Source: an uncultured Thalassotalea sp. (GTDB lineage Bacteria > Pseudomonadota > Gammaproteobacteria > Enterobacterales > Alteromonadaceae). Taken from it: DNA of 41,670 bases. Position 1 is the first letter of the stretch; every line of letters begins with the position of its first letter. The notes under the pieces are model-generated. The model was given only the letters and a program-made list of their open reading frames with translations. It was not told where the DNA came from and searched no databases. Made by a program: the position numbers and the translations under genes. This document shows, one piece after another, positions 32,493 to 41,124 of the stretch. The stretch spans positions 1 through 41,670 of the forward strand of contig CANMZP010000033.1 of NCBI GenBank assembly GCA_947502355.1. Direction: 5' to 3'.

Positions 32493-33659
32493 TTATTGTG
32501 TCGAGCTCACTTCGACGCGAACACCTTCTTTAACGCCAAGGGCGCCGATAGAACTAATGACTCTATCGGATTGACTTAATCCTGACGATATTTCACTTAC
32601 TTGCCAATTAGATAGGCCAATTTGAATGGCTTTTTGTTCAATAATATTGTCGGTATTTAATACATAAACATAGCCGTTATTAATGATGAGCTCGGTTGGC
32701 AGCGTTAATACATCGTTTTTTTGGGCAATAATAATTTCCACATCGGCGCTATATCCAGCCAAAAAATGCGGTGAATGATGCTCGTTAATATCCACTTCTA
32801 CGGTTACCGTACGAGCCTGCTTTTCATAATCTTGGACATAGGGGCTTATTCTGCGCAGCGTACCCGGGAATACCTCTTTAGAAAAGGCATCAAGGCGAAT
32901 GTTTACCGGTAAATTTACCGATAGGCGCGCGGCATCTACTTCATCAATCGGGGCACTAATGTAATGGCAATCTTGAGTCAGTAAATCAATTGCTGGCGGC
33001 GTTGCAACCCCTGGGGGGGATGGTGTTGTATATTCGCCGACTTCACCGGTTATTTCTGCCACTATGCCAGAGAAGGGGGCATAGAGTTGGGTTTGTTCTA
33101 AATGCGCTTTGGCGGTTTGTACCTGAGCCAGTTTTGCGTCGGATTCTGCTTGCATTGCTGCGCAATTGGCACTTGCTGCTCTAGCATTTGCCACGGCCTT
33201 ATCTAACTCTTCTTGCGATGTTAGGTTTTGTTTTAGCATATGGCTTTTGCGCGTGGCTTCAATATTTAAATTGTCGGCAATAATGCAACTGCGCTGATGG
33301 TGCTTTTTACTCGCATGGTAAATCGCCTGAGCCTGTTCAAGGTTGGCCGCCCGATCTTTATGCCATAACGAAAGCAACAATTGCTGTGCTTCTACTTGTT
33401 CGCCTTCTTTTACATGGATTTGGGCAATTTGTCCGCCAATTGGCAAGGATAATTTAGCGCGTTTACAGGCGGTGATGGTTCCTGCTCGGGTATTGGTAAC
33501 TTTTTCCGCAACATTGCCCATGGTTGGGTTAATGACATCGACGATGATTTTTTCAGGGCGGGAAAACCAAAAAACGACTACCGCTAACACAATGAGCAGC
33601 AAGGCAAACTTAATATAGGTGTGACCAGCGTTATTTTTAATAGAGGAAAACACAAACAT
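32493..33659 (-). CDS. Periplasmic adaptor (MacA/HlyD-like membrane fusion protein)
   Basis: The 388-residue protein is anchored by one N-terminal TM (about 13-31) and has no lipobox. It then has the split lipoyl domain (IGGQIAQIHVKEGEQVEAQQ early; LYAPFSGIVAEITGEVGEY after the hairpin), a short alpha-helical hairpin (about 95-180) and beta-barrel and membrane-proximal domains. It joins the inner-membrane permeases to an outer-membrane channel. It is the first gene of the efflux operon, 46 bp before the ATPase. Confidence 0.9.
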   Translation of the reverse strand: MFVFSSIKNNAGHTYIKFALLLIVLAVVVFWFSRPEKIIVDVINPTMGNVAEKVTNTRAGTITACKRAKLSLPIGGQIAQIHVKEGEQVEAQQLLLSLWHKDRAANLEQAQAIYHASKKHHQRSCIIADNLNIEATRKSHMLKQNLTSQEELDKAVANARAASANCAAMQAESDAKLAQVQTAKAHLEQTQLYAPFSGIVAEITGEVGEYTTPSPPGVATPPAIDLLTQDCHYISAPIDEVDAARLSVNLPVNIRLDAFSKEVFPGTLRRISPYVQDYEKQARTVTVEVDINEHHSPHFLAGYSADVEIIIAQKNDVLTLPTELIINNGYVYVLNTDNIIEQKAIQIGLSNWQVSEISSGLSQSDRVISSIGALGVKEGVRVEVSSTQ

Positions 33660-33878
33660 GCCTTTTGTTTAAATTTTGTCCTACTTATCAGTATAGAACT
33701 TGTTCTGAAAATGTTTAATCGTTTTAACGCGTTACAGGATAGCTAAAGGCATAAACGGATGTTTTATTGTGCTAAGTCAAAGTGTCATAATTGATCATAA
33801 TCGGTCATTGCCTTGTCACTTTACTGAGGAGGTTAGCGGGTACACTTTGAACAGAGTCTATAGACGTTTGAGGGCCAT

Positions 33879-34130
33879 ATGAGAAATCAAGTAAAGAGAG
33901 TAAACCGAGCTTCTTGGTTGGATTTACAAACCATGTATAAAGAGCTGAGTGATCAACATGTATGCCATGATATTGCGATGGGCAGTGTAAATGCCAGACG
34001 AGAGTTTTCTAGGCGCATAAAACAAGCGGAAATTGAAGGTGATTACTTATTCGCCAACTATTTATACAAAATGCTTGTTGAACAATGCTTTTTTAAAAAA
34101 GCATTTATAAAAACCAAAGTAAAAAAGTAA
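33879..34130 (+). CDS. Small basic hypothetical protein
   Basis: The 83-residue product starts at ATG 33879 after a GAGG ribosome site. It has no signal or membrane segment and is rich in Arg and Lys (VNARREFSRRIKQAEIEGDY). The C terminus FFKKAFIKTKVKK is strongly basic. I do not recognise a family. Its last codons and stop fall in an 8-bp tandem repeat, and an 18-bp perfect palindrome (34086-34103) lies in its coding end. Confidence 0.5.
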   Translation: MRNQVKRVNRASWLDLQTMYKELSDQHVCHDIAMGSVNARREFSRRIKQAEIEGDYLFANYLYKMLVEQCFFKKAFIKTKVKK

Positions 34131-34165
34131 AAAAGTAAAAAAGTAAAAAAGTAAAAAAGTAAAAA
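34118..34165 (+). repeat. Six tandem copies of AGTAAAAA
   Basis: The 8-bp unit repeats perfectly six times from 34118 to 34165 and overlaps the last codons and stop (34128-34130) of the small basic protein. Because the stop is formed at the first unit junction, changes in copy number should not change the protein, though they could alter 3' mRNA or spacing. Confidence 0.95.
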
Positions 34166-34215
34166 AACATAAAATATAGAGCGACTTGCCGCCAGAAACG
34201 CATCTAAAATAAATA

Positions 34216-34248
34216 CACCGTCATCTCATATATGGGATAATGACGGTG
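34216..34248. repeat. Full palindrome related to the 98-bp repeat heads
   Basis: CACCGTCATCTCATA (34216-34230) folds on TATGGGATAATGACGGTG (34231-34248): nine outer pairs, then TCTCATA/TATGGGA with one G-T pair and a short bulge. CACCGTCAT and the TCYCAT/ATGGGA stem match the repeat heads at 25352-25582. It lies 42 bp after the ScoB stop, where it could also end that transcript. Confidence 0.7.
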
Positions 34249-34290
34249 CATTCATTCTGTTAATGTGCGTTTCCTTATGCTTGATATTTT

Positions 34291-34950
34291 CTAGGCAAAC
34301 GACATTTCAGGTACAACATCTGGTACCACTAATTCACCCTCGGTAAGTTCGATAATTTGCTCAACGCTTACACCCGGTGCGCGCTCAAGTAAGTGAAACT
34401 TCCCGGCTTTAATTTCAATAAAGGCAAGGTCGGTTAATACCTTTTTAATGCAACCTTTACCCGTTAAAGGTAAGGTACATTGGCTTAAAAGCTTTGACAC
34501 GCCATGTTTGGAGGCATGGGTCATGGTCACAATAATGTTATCGGCACCAGCCACCAAGTCCATTGCTCCTCCCATGCCTTTAATGAGTTTTCCTGGGATC
34601 ATATACGAGGCAATGTTGCCCTGCACATCTACTTCAAAAGCACCCAATACGGTTAAGTCCACATGACCACCGCGGATCATGGCAAACGATTCTGCGCTAT
34701 CAAATAATGAAGCACCCTTGCTCATGGTCACGGTTTGCTTACCCGCATTGATCAAATCGGCATCTATCTCTTCTTCAGTAGGAAAAGCCCCCATACCTAA
34801 TAAACCATTTTCAGATTGAAGCATAACTTCAATGCCTTCAGGGACATAGTTGGCGACTAGGGTAGGAATACCAATGCCTAAATTTACGTAATACCCATCT
34901 TTTAATTCTTGCGCAACGCGTTGTGCTAGTTGTTCTCTTGTTAAAGCCAT
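34291..34950 (-). CDS. scoB: 3-oxoacid CoA-transferase subunit B
   Basis: The 219-residue beta subunit of a succinyl-CoA:3-ketoacid CoA-transferase moves CoA from succinyl-CoA to acetoacetate or similar acids. The catalytic glutamate is E47 in LQSENGLLGMGAFP; the glycine-rich VNLGIGIPTLV precedes it. It is nine bases downstream of the alpha subunit gene. Together with the divergent acyl-CoA dehydrogenase it points to use of ketone bodies, short-chain acids or leucine-type breakdown products. Confidence 0.92.
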   Translation of the reverse strand: MALTREQLAQRVAQELKDGYYVNLGIGIPTLVANYVPEGIEVMLQSENGLLGMGAFPTEEEIDADLINAGKQTVTMSKGASLFDSAESFAMIRGGHVDLTVLGAFEVDVQGNIASYMIPGKLIKGMGGAMDLVAGADNIIVTMTHASKHGVSKLLSQCTLPLTGKGCIKKVLTDLAFIEIKAGKFHLLERAPGVSVEQIIELTEGELVVPDVVPEMSFA

Positions 34951-34959
34951 GTTCTTCCC

Positions 34960-35661
34960 TTATTTTTGACGAACGGTGCGTTGTTCAATACGTTTTTCAA
35001 AGTTGCCTTTAATCACGCGGTTTACATAAATGCCTGGGGTGTGGATTTCATTGGGATCCAACTCGCCTGGTTCAACTATTTCTTCAACCTCGGCAACGGT
35101 GATTTTACCTGCGGTAGCCGCCATGGGATTGAAATTTCTGGCGGTATGGCGATAAACCAAGTTGCCATAGCGGTCAGCCTTCCAAGCTTTAACAATGGCA
35201 AACTCGCCAGTGATCGCTTCTTCTAAAATGTAGTTTTTACCGTTAAACTGACGTTCTTCTTTACCTTCAGCTACCGGAGTGCCATATCCTGTAGCGGTGA
35301 AAAATGCAGGAATACCTGCACCACCGGCACGCATTTTTTCAGCAAGTGTACCTTGTGGGGTTAGTTCAACATCGAGTTCACCCGACATCATTTGTCGTTC
35401 AAATTCGGCATTTTCACCAACGTAAGAGGCAATGATCTTTTTGATTTGACGATCGGGCAGTAATAACCCCAAGCCAAAATCATCCACACCACAGTTATTA
35501 GAAACAACCGTTAGTCCTTTGGTTTGCATTTTCTTTATCTGGGCAATTAACCCTTCAGGAATACCACACAAACCAAAGCCCCCTGCAAGAACCGTCATGT
35601 TATCGGTCAACCCTGCCATTGCTTGCTCATAGGTTGTTACAACTTTATCAAAACCCGCCAT
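34960..35661 (-). CDS. scoA: 3-oxoacid CoA-transferase subunit A
   Basis: The 233-residue alpha subunit shows the CoA-binding glycine loop [26 protein letters not shown], the [15 protein letters not shown] segment and [15 protein letters not shown]. It assembles with ScoB. It is the first gene of the two-gene operon, transcribed away from the acyl-CoA dehydrogenase. A short palindrome, AGTGT-TT-ACACT (35751-35762), about 90 bp upstream is a candidate operator. Confidence 0.92.
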   Translation of the reverse strand: MAGFDKVVTTYEQAMAGLTDNMTVLAGGFGLCGIPEGLIAQIKKMQTKGLTVVSNNCGVDDFGLGLLLPDRQIKKIIASYVGENAEFERQMMSGELDVELTPQGTLAEKMRAGGAGIPAFFTATGYGTPVAEGKEERQFNGKNYILEEAITGEFAIVKAWKADRYGNLVYRHTARNFNPMAATAGKITVAEVEEIVEPGELDPNEIHTPGIYVNRVIKGNFEKRIEQRTVRQK

Positions 35662-36048
35662 TTGCTCTCCAAATTATTGTATTTCGTCGTTTTATTCTTA
35701 TCTTTATGTTTAGAATTTATCCTAAATTTTGTGCTCGACGACGTATATATAGTGTTTACACTCTAACAAATTATTAACCTAACTCAATGCTTTTGCGCAT
35801 TTAGCATTATGCTAAGTGGAAAAATATCTGAACACTGCCTTAAATATTGCCCATTCTGCATTGGCTGCCAATATTCGGCTTGGATTTAGCAAGTCCGAAG
35901 AGCCCTTGCTGTCAATGATAATTTACGCCAAGGGTAGGGGATAACTGCCCTGTATTACCTAGTCTTTTGTTTACGAACTGTGTATCTTAATGGCATATAA
36001 AAATAATTTAAAAACAAATGAAAATAATAAGGATTTAAGGGGAGCTGT
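35662..36048. promoter_or_regulatory. Divergent control region of scoAB and the acyl-CoA dehydrogenase
   Basis: No gene is present in these 387 bases. AGTGT (35751-35755) and ACACT (35758-35762) form a perfect palindrome with a two-base spacer, near the scoA side. The region is AT-rich near 35990-36030 before the dehydrogenase. A shared regulator is likely; the site does not match the FadR or PsrA consensus as I know them. Confidence 0.45.
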
Positions 36049-37197
36049 ATGAACCTGTCTTTAACTGAAGAACAACAAATGATAGAAGATATGGCAAAGA
36101 AATTTGCGGAATCTGAATTAGCTCCGGTGGCGGCAAAACTCGATGCCGAAGGTGACATGGAAACCTTCAAACACAACATTTCTCAATTGGCCGAACTTGG
36201 CTTTATGGGTTTAAACATTAAAGCTGAATATGGTGGTGTAGAAGCCGGTACGGTTGCATTTTCATTGGCGTTAACTCAAATCGCTAAAGCATGTGCCTCA
36301 ACAGCAGTAACCACCTCGGTAACTAATATGGTTGCCGAAGTTATTCAAGCGGTAGGTAATGAAGAACAGAAGCAAAAATATTTACCCAAACTGTGTAGTG
36401 GTGAGTATTTAGCTGGCGGTTTTTGTTTAACCGAGGCAAGCGCAGGCTCCGATCCGGCGGGCATGAAAACCACAGCGGTTAAAGATGGTGATGAATACAT
36501 ATTAAATGGCAGCAAAATTTATATTACCAGTGCCGAGTTTGCTGGTGTTTTTGTGGTGTGGGCCGTAACAGATCCTGACGCTAAAAAAGGTAAAGGCATT
36601 TCTTGTTTCCTTGTTGAAGGAGGCACAGAAGGTATGACCATAGGTAAAGCAGAAGAAAAAATGGGGCAGAAATCCTCGCCGACCAATGAAGTTCATTTTG
36701 AAAACTGTCGAGTACCTGCTTCGGCGCTAATGGGCATTGAGAATAAAGGGTTTGCAATAGCCGTTGGTGAACTTGCAGGCGGGCGAATTGGCGTAGGTTC
36801 ATTAGCATTAGGCATTGGTTTAGCCGCTATCGAATATGCGACCGATTATATTAAAGAGCGTAAGCAATTTGGTCAGTCACTGAGTAACTTTCAAGGCTTG
36901 CAGTGGAAAATCGCCGACCGAGCCACTGAATTGGAAGCCGCGCGCTTGTTATTGATGAATGCGGCGTGTTTAAAAGAGCAAGGTAAGGATTTTGCTACGT
37001 CGGCTTCGATGGCAAAACTTTACGCTTCTGAAAAAGCCAATGTAGCTTGTTACGATGCGTTGCAAATGTTAGGTGGTGCCGGATATATTAAAGAATACCC
37101 ACTTGAACGTTTGGCTCGCGATGTGCGTATAACCACTATTTATGAAGGTACATCTGAAATACAAAAAGTAATAATTGCACGCAATATTTTAGCTTAA
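36049..37197 (+). CDS. Acyl-CoA dehydrogenase
   Basis: The 382-residue FAD enzyme introduces a 2,3 double bond into acyl-CoA esters. Visible are the FAD/substrate segments GGFCLTEASAGSDPAGMKTTA and YITSAEF, the GRIGVGSLALGIG helix, and the catalytic-base motif TTIYEGTSEIQ. The glutamate position at the extreme C terminus suits short-chain or branched-chain members. GGGG before the ATG is a strong ribosome site. It is divergent from scoAB. Confidence 0.93.
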   Translation: MNLSLTEEQQMIEDMAKKFAESELAPVAAKLDAEGDMETFKHNISQLAELGFMGLNIKAEYGGVEAGTVAFSLALTQIAKACASTAVTTSVTNMVAEVIQAVGNEEQKQKYLPKLCSGEYLAGGFCLTEASAGSDPAGMKTTAVKDGDEYILNGSKIYITSAEFAGVFVVWAVTDPDAKKGKGISCFLVEGGTEGMTIGKAEEKMGQKSSPTNEVHFENCRVPASALMGIENKGFAIAVGELAGGRIGVGSLALGIGLAAIEYATDYIKERKQFGQSLSNFQGLQWKIADRATELEAARLLLMNAACLKEQGKDFATSASMAKLYASEKANVACYDALQMLGGAGYIKEYPLERLARDVRITTIYEGTSEIQKVIIARNILA

Positions 37198-37214
37198 TTT
37201 ATGATACGCTTCTT

Positions 37215-37243
37215 GTTATCCTATTTATTAAAAATAGGGTAAC
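37215..37243 (+). terminator. Hairpin after the acyl-CoA dehydrogenase
   Basis: GTTATCCTATTT (37215-37226) pairs along its full length with AAATAGGGTAAC (37232-37243), with one T-G pair and loop ATTAA. There is no clean T tract after it. It is a likely but imperfect terminator. Confidence 0.55.
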
Positions 37244-37330
37244 AGGTTGATTATTTGTATTCTTTTAAGAAAATATTAACTTAGTTATCCAACTGTTTAC
37301 CCCTCATAGCAGGTCAGGTTAAATCCATTT

Positions 37331-38338
37331 ATGTCGTCATTTATTCAGAATTCTTCGTCAAAACTCAAAGTGCTTTTTCCAGGTTTTGCGCTAAGTGTCG
37401 CGATTGCCATTTTAGCGTCTACTTTAGCGGCCAGTTATGACTCTCCCGTGATGTTATTTGCGGTGCTTACTGGTTTGGTATGCCACTTTTTTTATAAAAT
37501 GCCCAAGTTTAAACCGGGGGTCGATTCCTCTTCACGTGCATTGATGCGTTTTGCGGTGGCGCTGCTTGGTGTTCGTATTGCCTTTGACGATATTGTTTCC
37601 CTTGGGGTTGTCCCACCGTTAATGATTTTAGCGTCGATGGTGATCATTATTTTATTCGGTTTAAGTTTTGCTAAATTATTAAAATTACCCAGAGTATTTG
37701 GTGTATTGTCTTCGGGCTCGGTTGCCGTTTGTGGTGTTTCGGCGGCCGCTGCTATTGCGACGGTATTACCTAAAAATGAATATCAAGAAAAATACTTTGC
37801 CTTAACGGTTATCGGCGTGACTACGTTTGGTACCTTCGCGATGATTTTTTATCCTTTGCTGGTTTCTTACCTTGGCTTACCAGATGACCTAGCCGGTATT
37901 TTTATTGGTGGCTCAATACATGATGTGGCCCAAGTGGTTGGTGCAGGTTATTCGATTTCTCAAGAAGCAGGTGATATTGCCACCTACATAAAGCTGCTTA
38001 GGGTGGCCATGTTACTGCCAATCGTTATGTTCATCTACTTTATGTTTAAGCCAAAGGATGTAAAAATTTCAGGTGGCGTATCAAGCTTTATTCCGACCTT
38101 TTTAATTGGCTTTTTTATTCTCGCGCTATTAAATAATTTTGGTTTAATACCGGCAGAGATTGTTGCCATTATTCGCAAATTAAGCAGTTACTTTTTAGTC
38201 ATTTCATTATCGGCAATTGGGGTAAAAACGTCTCTAAGACAAATTGCATCGGTAGGATGGAAACCGGTTGTCTTAATAATGAGTGAATCCTTCTTGTTTG
38301 CGTTACTTATTTTGCTTGGCATCTATACTTTGCTGTAA
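37331..38338 (+). CDS. YeiH/UPF0324 family putative sulfate exporter
   Basis: The 335-residue protein has about ten to eleven membrane segments. Family landmarks are LMRFAVALLGVRIAF, the SGSVAVCGVSAAAAIATVLP re-entrant-like stretch, FIGGSIHDVAQVVGAGYSIS and SYFLVISLSAIGVKTSL at the end. YeiH proteins are annotated as sulfate or small-anion exporters without firm proof. It is a single-gene unit with its own terminator. Confidence 0.9.
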   Translation: MSSFIQNSSSKLKVLFPGFALSVAIAILASTLAASYDSPVMLFAVLTGLVCHFFYKMPKFKPGVDSSSRALMRFAVALLGVRIAFDDIVSLGVVPPLMILASMVIIILFGLSFAKLLKLPRVFGVLSSGSVAVCGVSAAAAIATVLPKNEYQEKYFALTVIGVTTFGTFAMIFYPLLVSYLGLPDDLAGIFIGGSIHDVAQVVGAGYSISQEAGDIATYIKLLRVAMLLPIVMFIYFMFKPKDVKISGGVSSFIPTFLIGFFILALLNNFGLIPAEIVAIIRKLSSYFLVISLSAIGVKTSLRQIASVGWKPVVLIMSESFLFALLILLGIYTLL

Positions 38339-38360
38339 CATACTGTTAAATAACACGGAT

Positions 38361-38385
38361 AAAAGCCTGACTATGTCAGGCTTTT
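38361..38385 (+). terminator. Terminator of the yeiH-like gene
   Basis: AAAAGCCTGAC (38361-38371) pairs perfectly with GTCAGGCTTTT (38375-38385) around a three-base loop, with further T after it. Confidence 0.95.
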
Positions 38386-38459
38386 TAATATGCTCAACAA
38401 TTGATTGGGCAAAACTAGACATAAAATTAACAACAAAATAAATAAGAAAGAAAACCATT

Positions 38460-38942
38460 ATGACAATCGATATTATTCAGGCAGATTACAACAACTTGGA
38501 TCACTGCGCCGACTTGCTGTTTTTGCTCGACGCTTACGCAATGGACCCTATGGGCGGTGGTGAGCCGCTGGGTGAATACAGCCGTAAAAATTTATGCAAA
38601 ATTCTTCGCACCCGAACCGATGTGTTAACGTTACTGTGTTATGTAGACGGCAAGCCTGCCGGAATTTGTAATTGCGTCGAAGGCTTTTCAACCTTCAAGG
38701 CCAAACCACTGTTAAACATTCATGATATGGGCGTTGTTAAAGAGTTTAGAGGCTTAGGAATTAGCCATAAGTTATTGCAACGCAGTGAAGAAATCGCAAA
38801 ACAAAGAAGTTGCTGCAAATTGACGTTGGAAGTTCTTGACGGTAATGACGTTGCCAAACAAAGTTACCTTAAATATGGCTTTAGTTGCTACGAACTCGAT
38901 CCAGAGATGGGTGGGGCAATGTTTTGGGAAAAGCCGCTTTAA
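38460..38942 (+). CDS. GNAT family N-acetyltransferase
   Basis: The 160-residue protein is a single GNAT domain. The acetyl-CoA loop appears in DMGVVKEFRGLGISHKLLQ (R-G-L-G form) and the later helix in GNDVAKQSYLKYGFSCYEL. Unlike the gene at 449-982 it has no antitoxin partner. Acceptor unknown. A membrane methyltransferase-like gene follows after 14 bases. Confidence 0.88.
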   Translation: MTIDIIQADYNNLDHCADLLFLLDAYAMDPMGGGEPLGEYSRKNLCKILRTRTDVLTLLCYVDGKPAGICNCVEGFSTFKAKPLLNIHDMGVVKEFRGLGISHKLLQRSEEIAKQRSCCKLTLEVLDGNDVAKQSYLKYGFSCYELDPEMGGAMFWEKPL

Positions 38943-38956
38943 AGCAGTAAAACGTA

Positions 38957-39613
38957 ATGGAAACCAATAACACGCTAAGTATTTGGACTGGTCAAAAGTT
39001 ACATTTTACGGGCTTATGCTTTTTGCTGCTACTTACTTTTCTGTTTTGGCAGCATCTAGAAAGCCCATCAACTATGGCCTTTTGGCTCGCCGTATGTATT
39101 CCTATAGTTCATCAGCTCTACGTTTGGCTATGTTGGCGACTTGAACTCAATAATTCGCTTATTAGTCGAACCATTGGCTTTCCGGTATATTTAGTATTGT
39201 TCTTTGTTTTGTTTTCAGGGCGTTTTATTTCTTTGTTCTATTTGGCTTGGCAGGATCAACATAGTTTACCGCTTTCTTTAAGCGTTCAGGTTCTAGCGTC
39301 ACTTCTTTGTGTTCTCCCTGGCGGCTATACCATGTATAGTGTGCATCGCTATTTTGGCATGGTTCGCGCATCTGGTGCGGATCATTTTGATCCGAAATAC
39401 CGGGCAATGCCTTTTGTTAAACAAGGCATGTTTCGCTTTACCAACAATGCGATGTATTTATATGCTTTCCTATTGTTTTGGGCCGTGGCGATTGGTTTTT
39501 CATCTTCTGCGGCGCTGCTTGTTGCAGCCTTTAGTCACGCTTATATTTGGCTGCATTATTTCTGTACGGAAAAACCGGATATAAAATACATCTATGGCGC
39601 GAAAACAAAGTAG
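38957..39613 (+). CDS. Membrane methyltransferase-like protein (ICMT/PEMT type)
   Basis: The 218-residue protein has about five to six hydrophobic segments. The C-terminal half, with FVKQGMFRFTNNAMYLYAF and YIWLHYFCTEKPDIKYIYG, resembles the SAM-binding end of isoprenylcysteine carboxyl methyltransferase and phosphatidylethanolamine N-methyltransferase families, where R/H...NP-like and E-x-P-D motifs bind the cofactor. The substrate is probably a lipid or membrane small molecule. It is cotranscribed with the GNAT gene. Confidence 0.65.
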   Translation: METNNTLSIWTGQKLHFTGLCFLLLLTFLFWQHLESPSTMAFWLAVCIPIVHQLYVWLCWRLELNNSLISRTIGFPVYLVLFFVLFSGRFISLFYLAWQDQHSLPLSLSVQVLASLLCVLPGGYTMYSVHRYFGMVRASGADHFDPKYRAMPFVKQGMFRFTNNAMYLYAFLLFWAVAIGFSSSAALLVAAFSHAYIWLHYFCTEKPDIKYIYGAKTK

Positions 39614-39677
39614 TAAAATAATGTTTTTGGCGTAAAATCTTAACCAACATAACCATAAATAAATTACTCCTTTTAAT

Positions 39678-40142
39678 ATGGCAAGAATTAAGAAAATAGA
39701 GAAAGACAATGGTTTTTTCGGTATTGGTATTTTAAATAATACCGATGCGGTGAATATTGGCACCCTTTGGCGTTCAGCCTATATTATGGGCGCGAGTTTT
39801 ATTTTTACCATTGATAAAAAATATCAGCAAACTGGCACTGATGTGACATCGGCCTGGTCGAAAATTCCTTTATATCACTATAAAACCTTTGAAGAGTTTA
39901 AAGAGCACTTACCCTATTCGACCAAGCTTATTGGTGTTGAATTGGATGAAAGGGCGCACGACATCGTAGATTATCAGCATGTCGATAGGGCGGTTTATGT
40001 ATTAGGTAATGAAAGAAGTGGTTTGCCCAAGCGTATTGTGGATGAATGCCATGACCTAATAAAACTGCCTGGCGAGTTTTCATTAAACGTGTCGGTAGCT
40101 GGCAGTATTGTGATGTATGATCGTATTAGTAAGCTAAAGTAA
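39678..40142 (+). CDS. SpoU/TrmH-family RNA methyltransferase
   Basis: The 154-residue protein is a minimal SPOUT enzyme, a 2'-O-ribose methylase type. Motif 1 is ILNNTDAVNIGTLWRSA with the key N and R, motif 2 is VLGNERSGLPKRIVDEC, and motif 3 is LPGEFSLNVSVAGSIVMYD in the trefoil knot that binds SAM. It lacks an RNA-binding extension. The closest known group by size is TrmL-like, but the target RNA is uncertain. Confidence 0.88.
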   Translation: MARIKKIEKDNGFFGIGILNNTDAVNIGTLWRSAYIMGASFIFTIDKKYQQTGTDVTSAWSKIPLYHYKTFEEFKEHLPYSTKLIGVELDERAHDIVDYQHVDRAVYVLGNERSGLPKRIVDECHDLIKLPGEFSLNVSVAGSIVMYDRISKLK

Positions 40143-40157
40143 ACCAAATCGATTTTG

Positions 40158-40180
40158 AGCGCCTTATAAAAGGCGCTTTT
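40158..40180. terminator. Terminator between the methylase and the S4 gene
   Basis: AGCGCCTT (40158-40165) pairs with AAGGCGCT (40170-40177) around ATAA, followed by T on the plus strand. Flanking AATCGAT/ATCGATT can extend it. It serves the convergent genes on both sides. Confidence 0.85.
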
Positions 40181-40188
40181 CGTATCGA

Positions 40189-40668
40189 TTAAAATGAAAT
40201 GGATTTGCGACCCGTGCGAGAATTGGTTTTTGGGGCTGAGTTCTCTTTGTTTGCTTTAGCGGTTTTTTTGCTTTTTTGACTTGTTTTATTTTTTGAAGCC
40301 GGTTTTGATTTTTGAGAAGGCTTGCTTTTTGCTGGCTTTTTATCGTTGCCTTGCTCGAATTGTTCATTTGTCGCATGGCTGCTTAGCTCTGCTTTAGAAT
40401 ACTCCAACGTTTCCTGCACTTCGCCAATTGTCTCTAATTGTGTTTCAGCCAAAATAGGCATAATAGCTTCGCCATTAAATTGCACAATGTCTTCAGCATA
40501 TACTTTTTTGCGTTTTTGATATTCAACTTCGCCATTAAGGTATACATAACCGTCGGCGATAACTAATTTAGCTTCACCACCGCCACCAACGAGGTTGGCA
40601 ATTTTTAATAACTTATATAGCTCGATTGGCTCGGCATTAATTTCGATGGCTAAAACTTCAATTTCCAA
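40189..40668 (-). CDS. S4-domain RNA-binding protein with a long Lys/Ser-rich tail
   Basis: The 159-residue product starts with TTG at 40668 with AAGG well placed upstream. Residues 1-70 are a compact S4 RNA-binding domain of the YbcJ kind: IELYKLLKIANLVGGGGEAK, YVYLNGEVEYQKRKKV, and ending in EDIVQFNGE. Residues about 105-159 are a low-complexity Lys/Ser/Ala/Asn tail (KKPAKSKPSQKSKPASKNK and similar), probably disordered and RNA-binding. YbcJ homologues usually lack such a tail. The RNA target is unknown. Confidence 0.85.
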   Translation of the reverse strand: MEIEVLAIEINAEPIELYKLLKIANLVGGGGEAKLVIADGYVYLNGEVEYQKRKKVYAEDIVQFNGEAIMPILAETQLETIGEVQETLEYSKAELSSHATNEQFEQGNDKKPAKSKPSQKSKPASKNKTSQKSKKTAKANKENSAPKTNSRTGRKSISF

Positions 40669-40972
40669 AATATGACCTTACATAGTTGCACAGCACTTAA
40701 CGTTAAAGTGCTTGTTGATAGTCGATAGTTTATCATGAAATCGATATTCTTTAATGAATAAGCCTAAATCGTGTCAAAGATTCTTAAACAACTTGAATAC
40801 TATCTGCCGTAAAGGTTAGAAAAGTCGTCTGAAAGCCCCTGCTAATCGGTCAATTTTGTTGGTTTAATTTACGCAAATGTTAAAAATATTAGTGGCTTTG
40901 CTCGTTACTCAAACGGTTTGTATTAAAAAACAGCACTTGAACCAATAATTGTAAATTATTTTGAAGTTTGTA
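40669..40972. other. Gene-free stretch before the tRNA promoter
   Basis: No gene or strong hairpin is visible. The last part (40950-40972) is very AT-rich, as is common upstream of strong stable-RNA promoters (UP-element-like), but I cannot assign a specific site. Confidence 0.5.
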
Positions 40973-41000
40973 TTGACAGTTTTTAAGTGTTCCCTATAAT
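40973..41000 (+). promoter_or_regulatory. Strong promoter of the tRNA-Val operon
   Basis: TTGACA (40973-40978) and TATAAT (40995-41000) are both perfect consensus boxes with a 16-bp spacer, followed by ACGCATCC. It lies 16 bp before the first tRNA and should drive the whole array. Confidence 0.92.
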
Positions 41001-41016
41001 ACGCATCCACAGAGAC

Positions 41017-41092
41017 GGACGGTTAGCTCAGTTGGGAGAGCATCGCCCTTACAAGGCGAGGGTCACTGGTTCGAGCCCAGTACCGTCCACCA
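41017..41092 (+). tRNA. tRNA-Val(UAC) 1
   Basis: The 76-base gene has acceptor arm GGACGGT/ACCGTCC, an intact D arm, anticodon loop CTTACAA (anticodon TAC), T loop TTCGAGC and encoded CCA. It differs from the next three copies at the third acceptor pair (A-T here, G-C there; GGACGGT against GGGCGGT). ACAGAG (41009-41014) and CTCTGT (41104-41109) bracket it as complementary flanks. Confidence 0.97.
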
Positions 41093-41124
41093 TCTTTGAT
41101 GAACTCTGTATATTCCTGTTAAGT

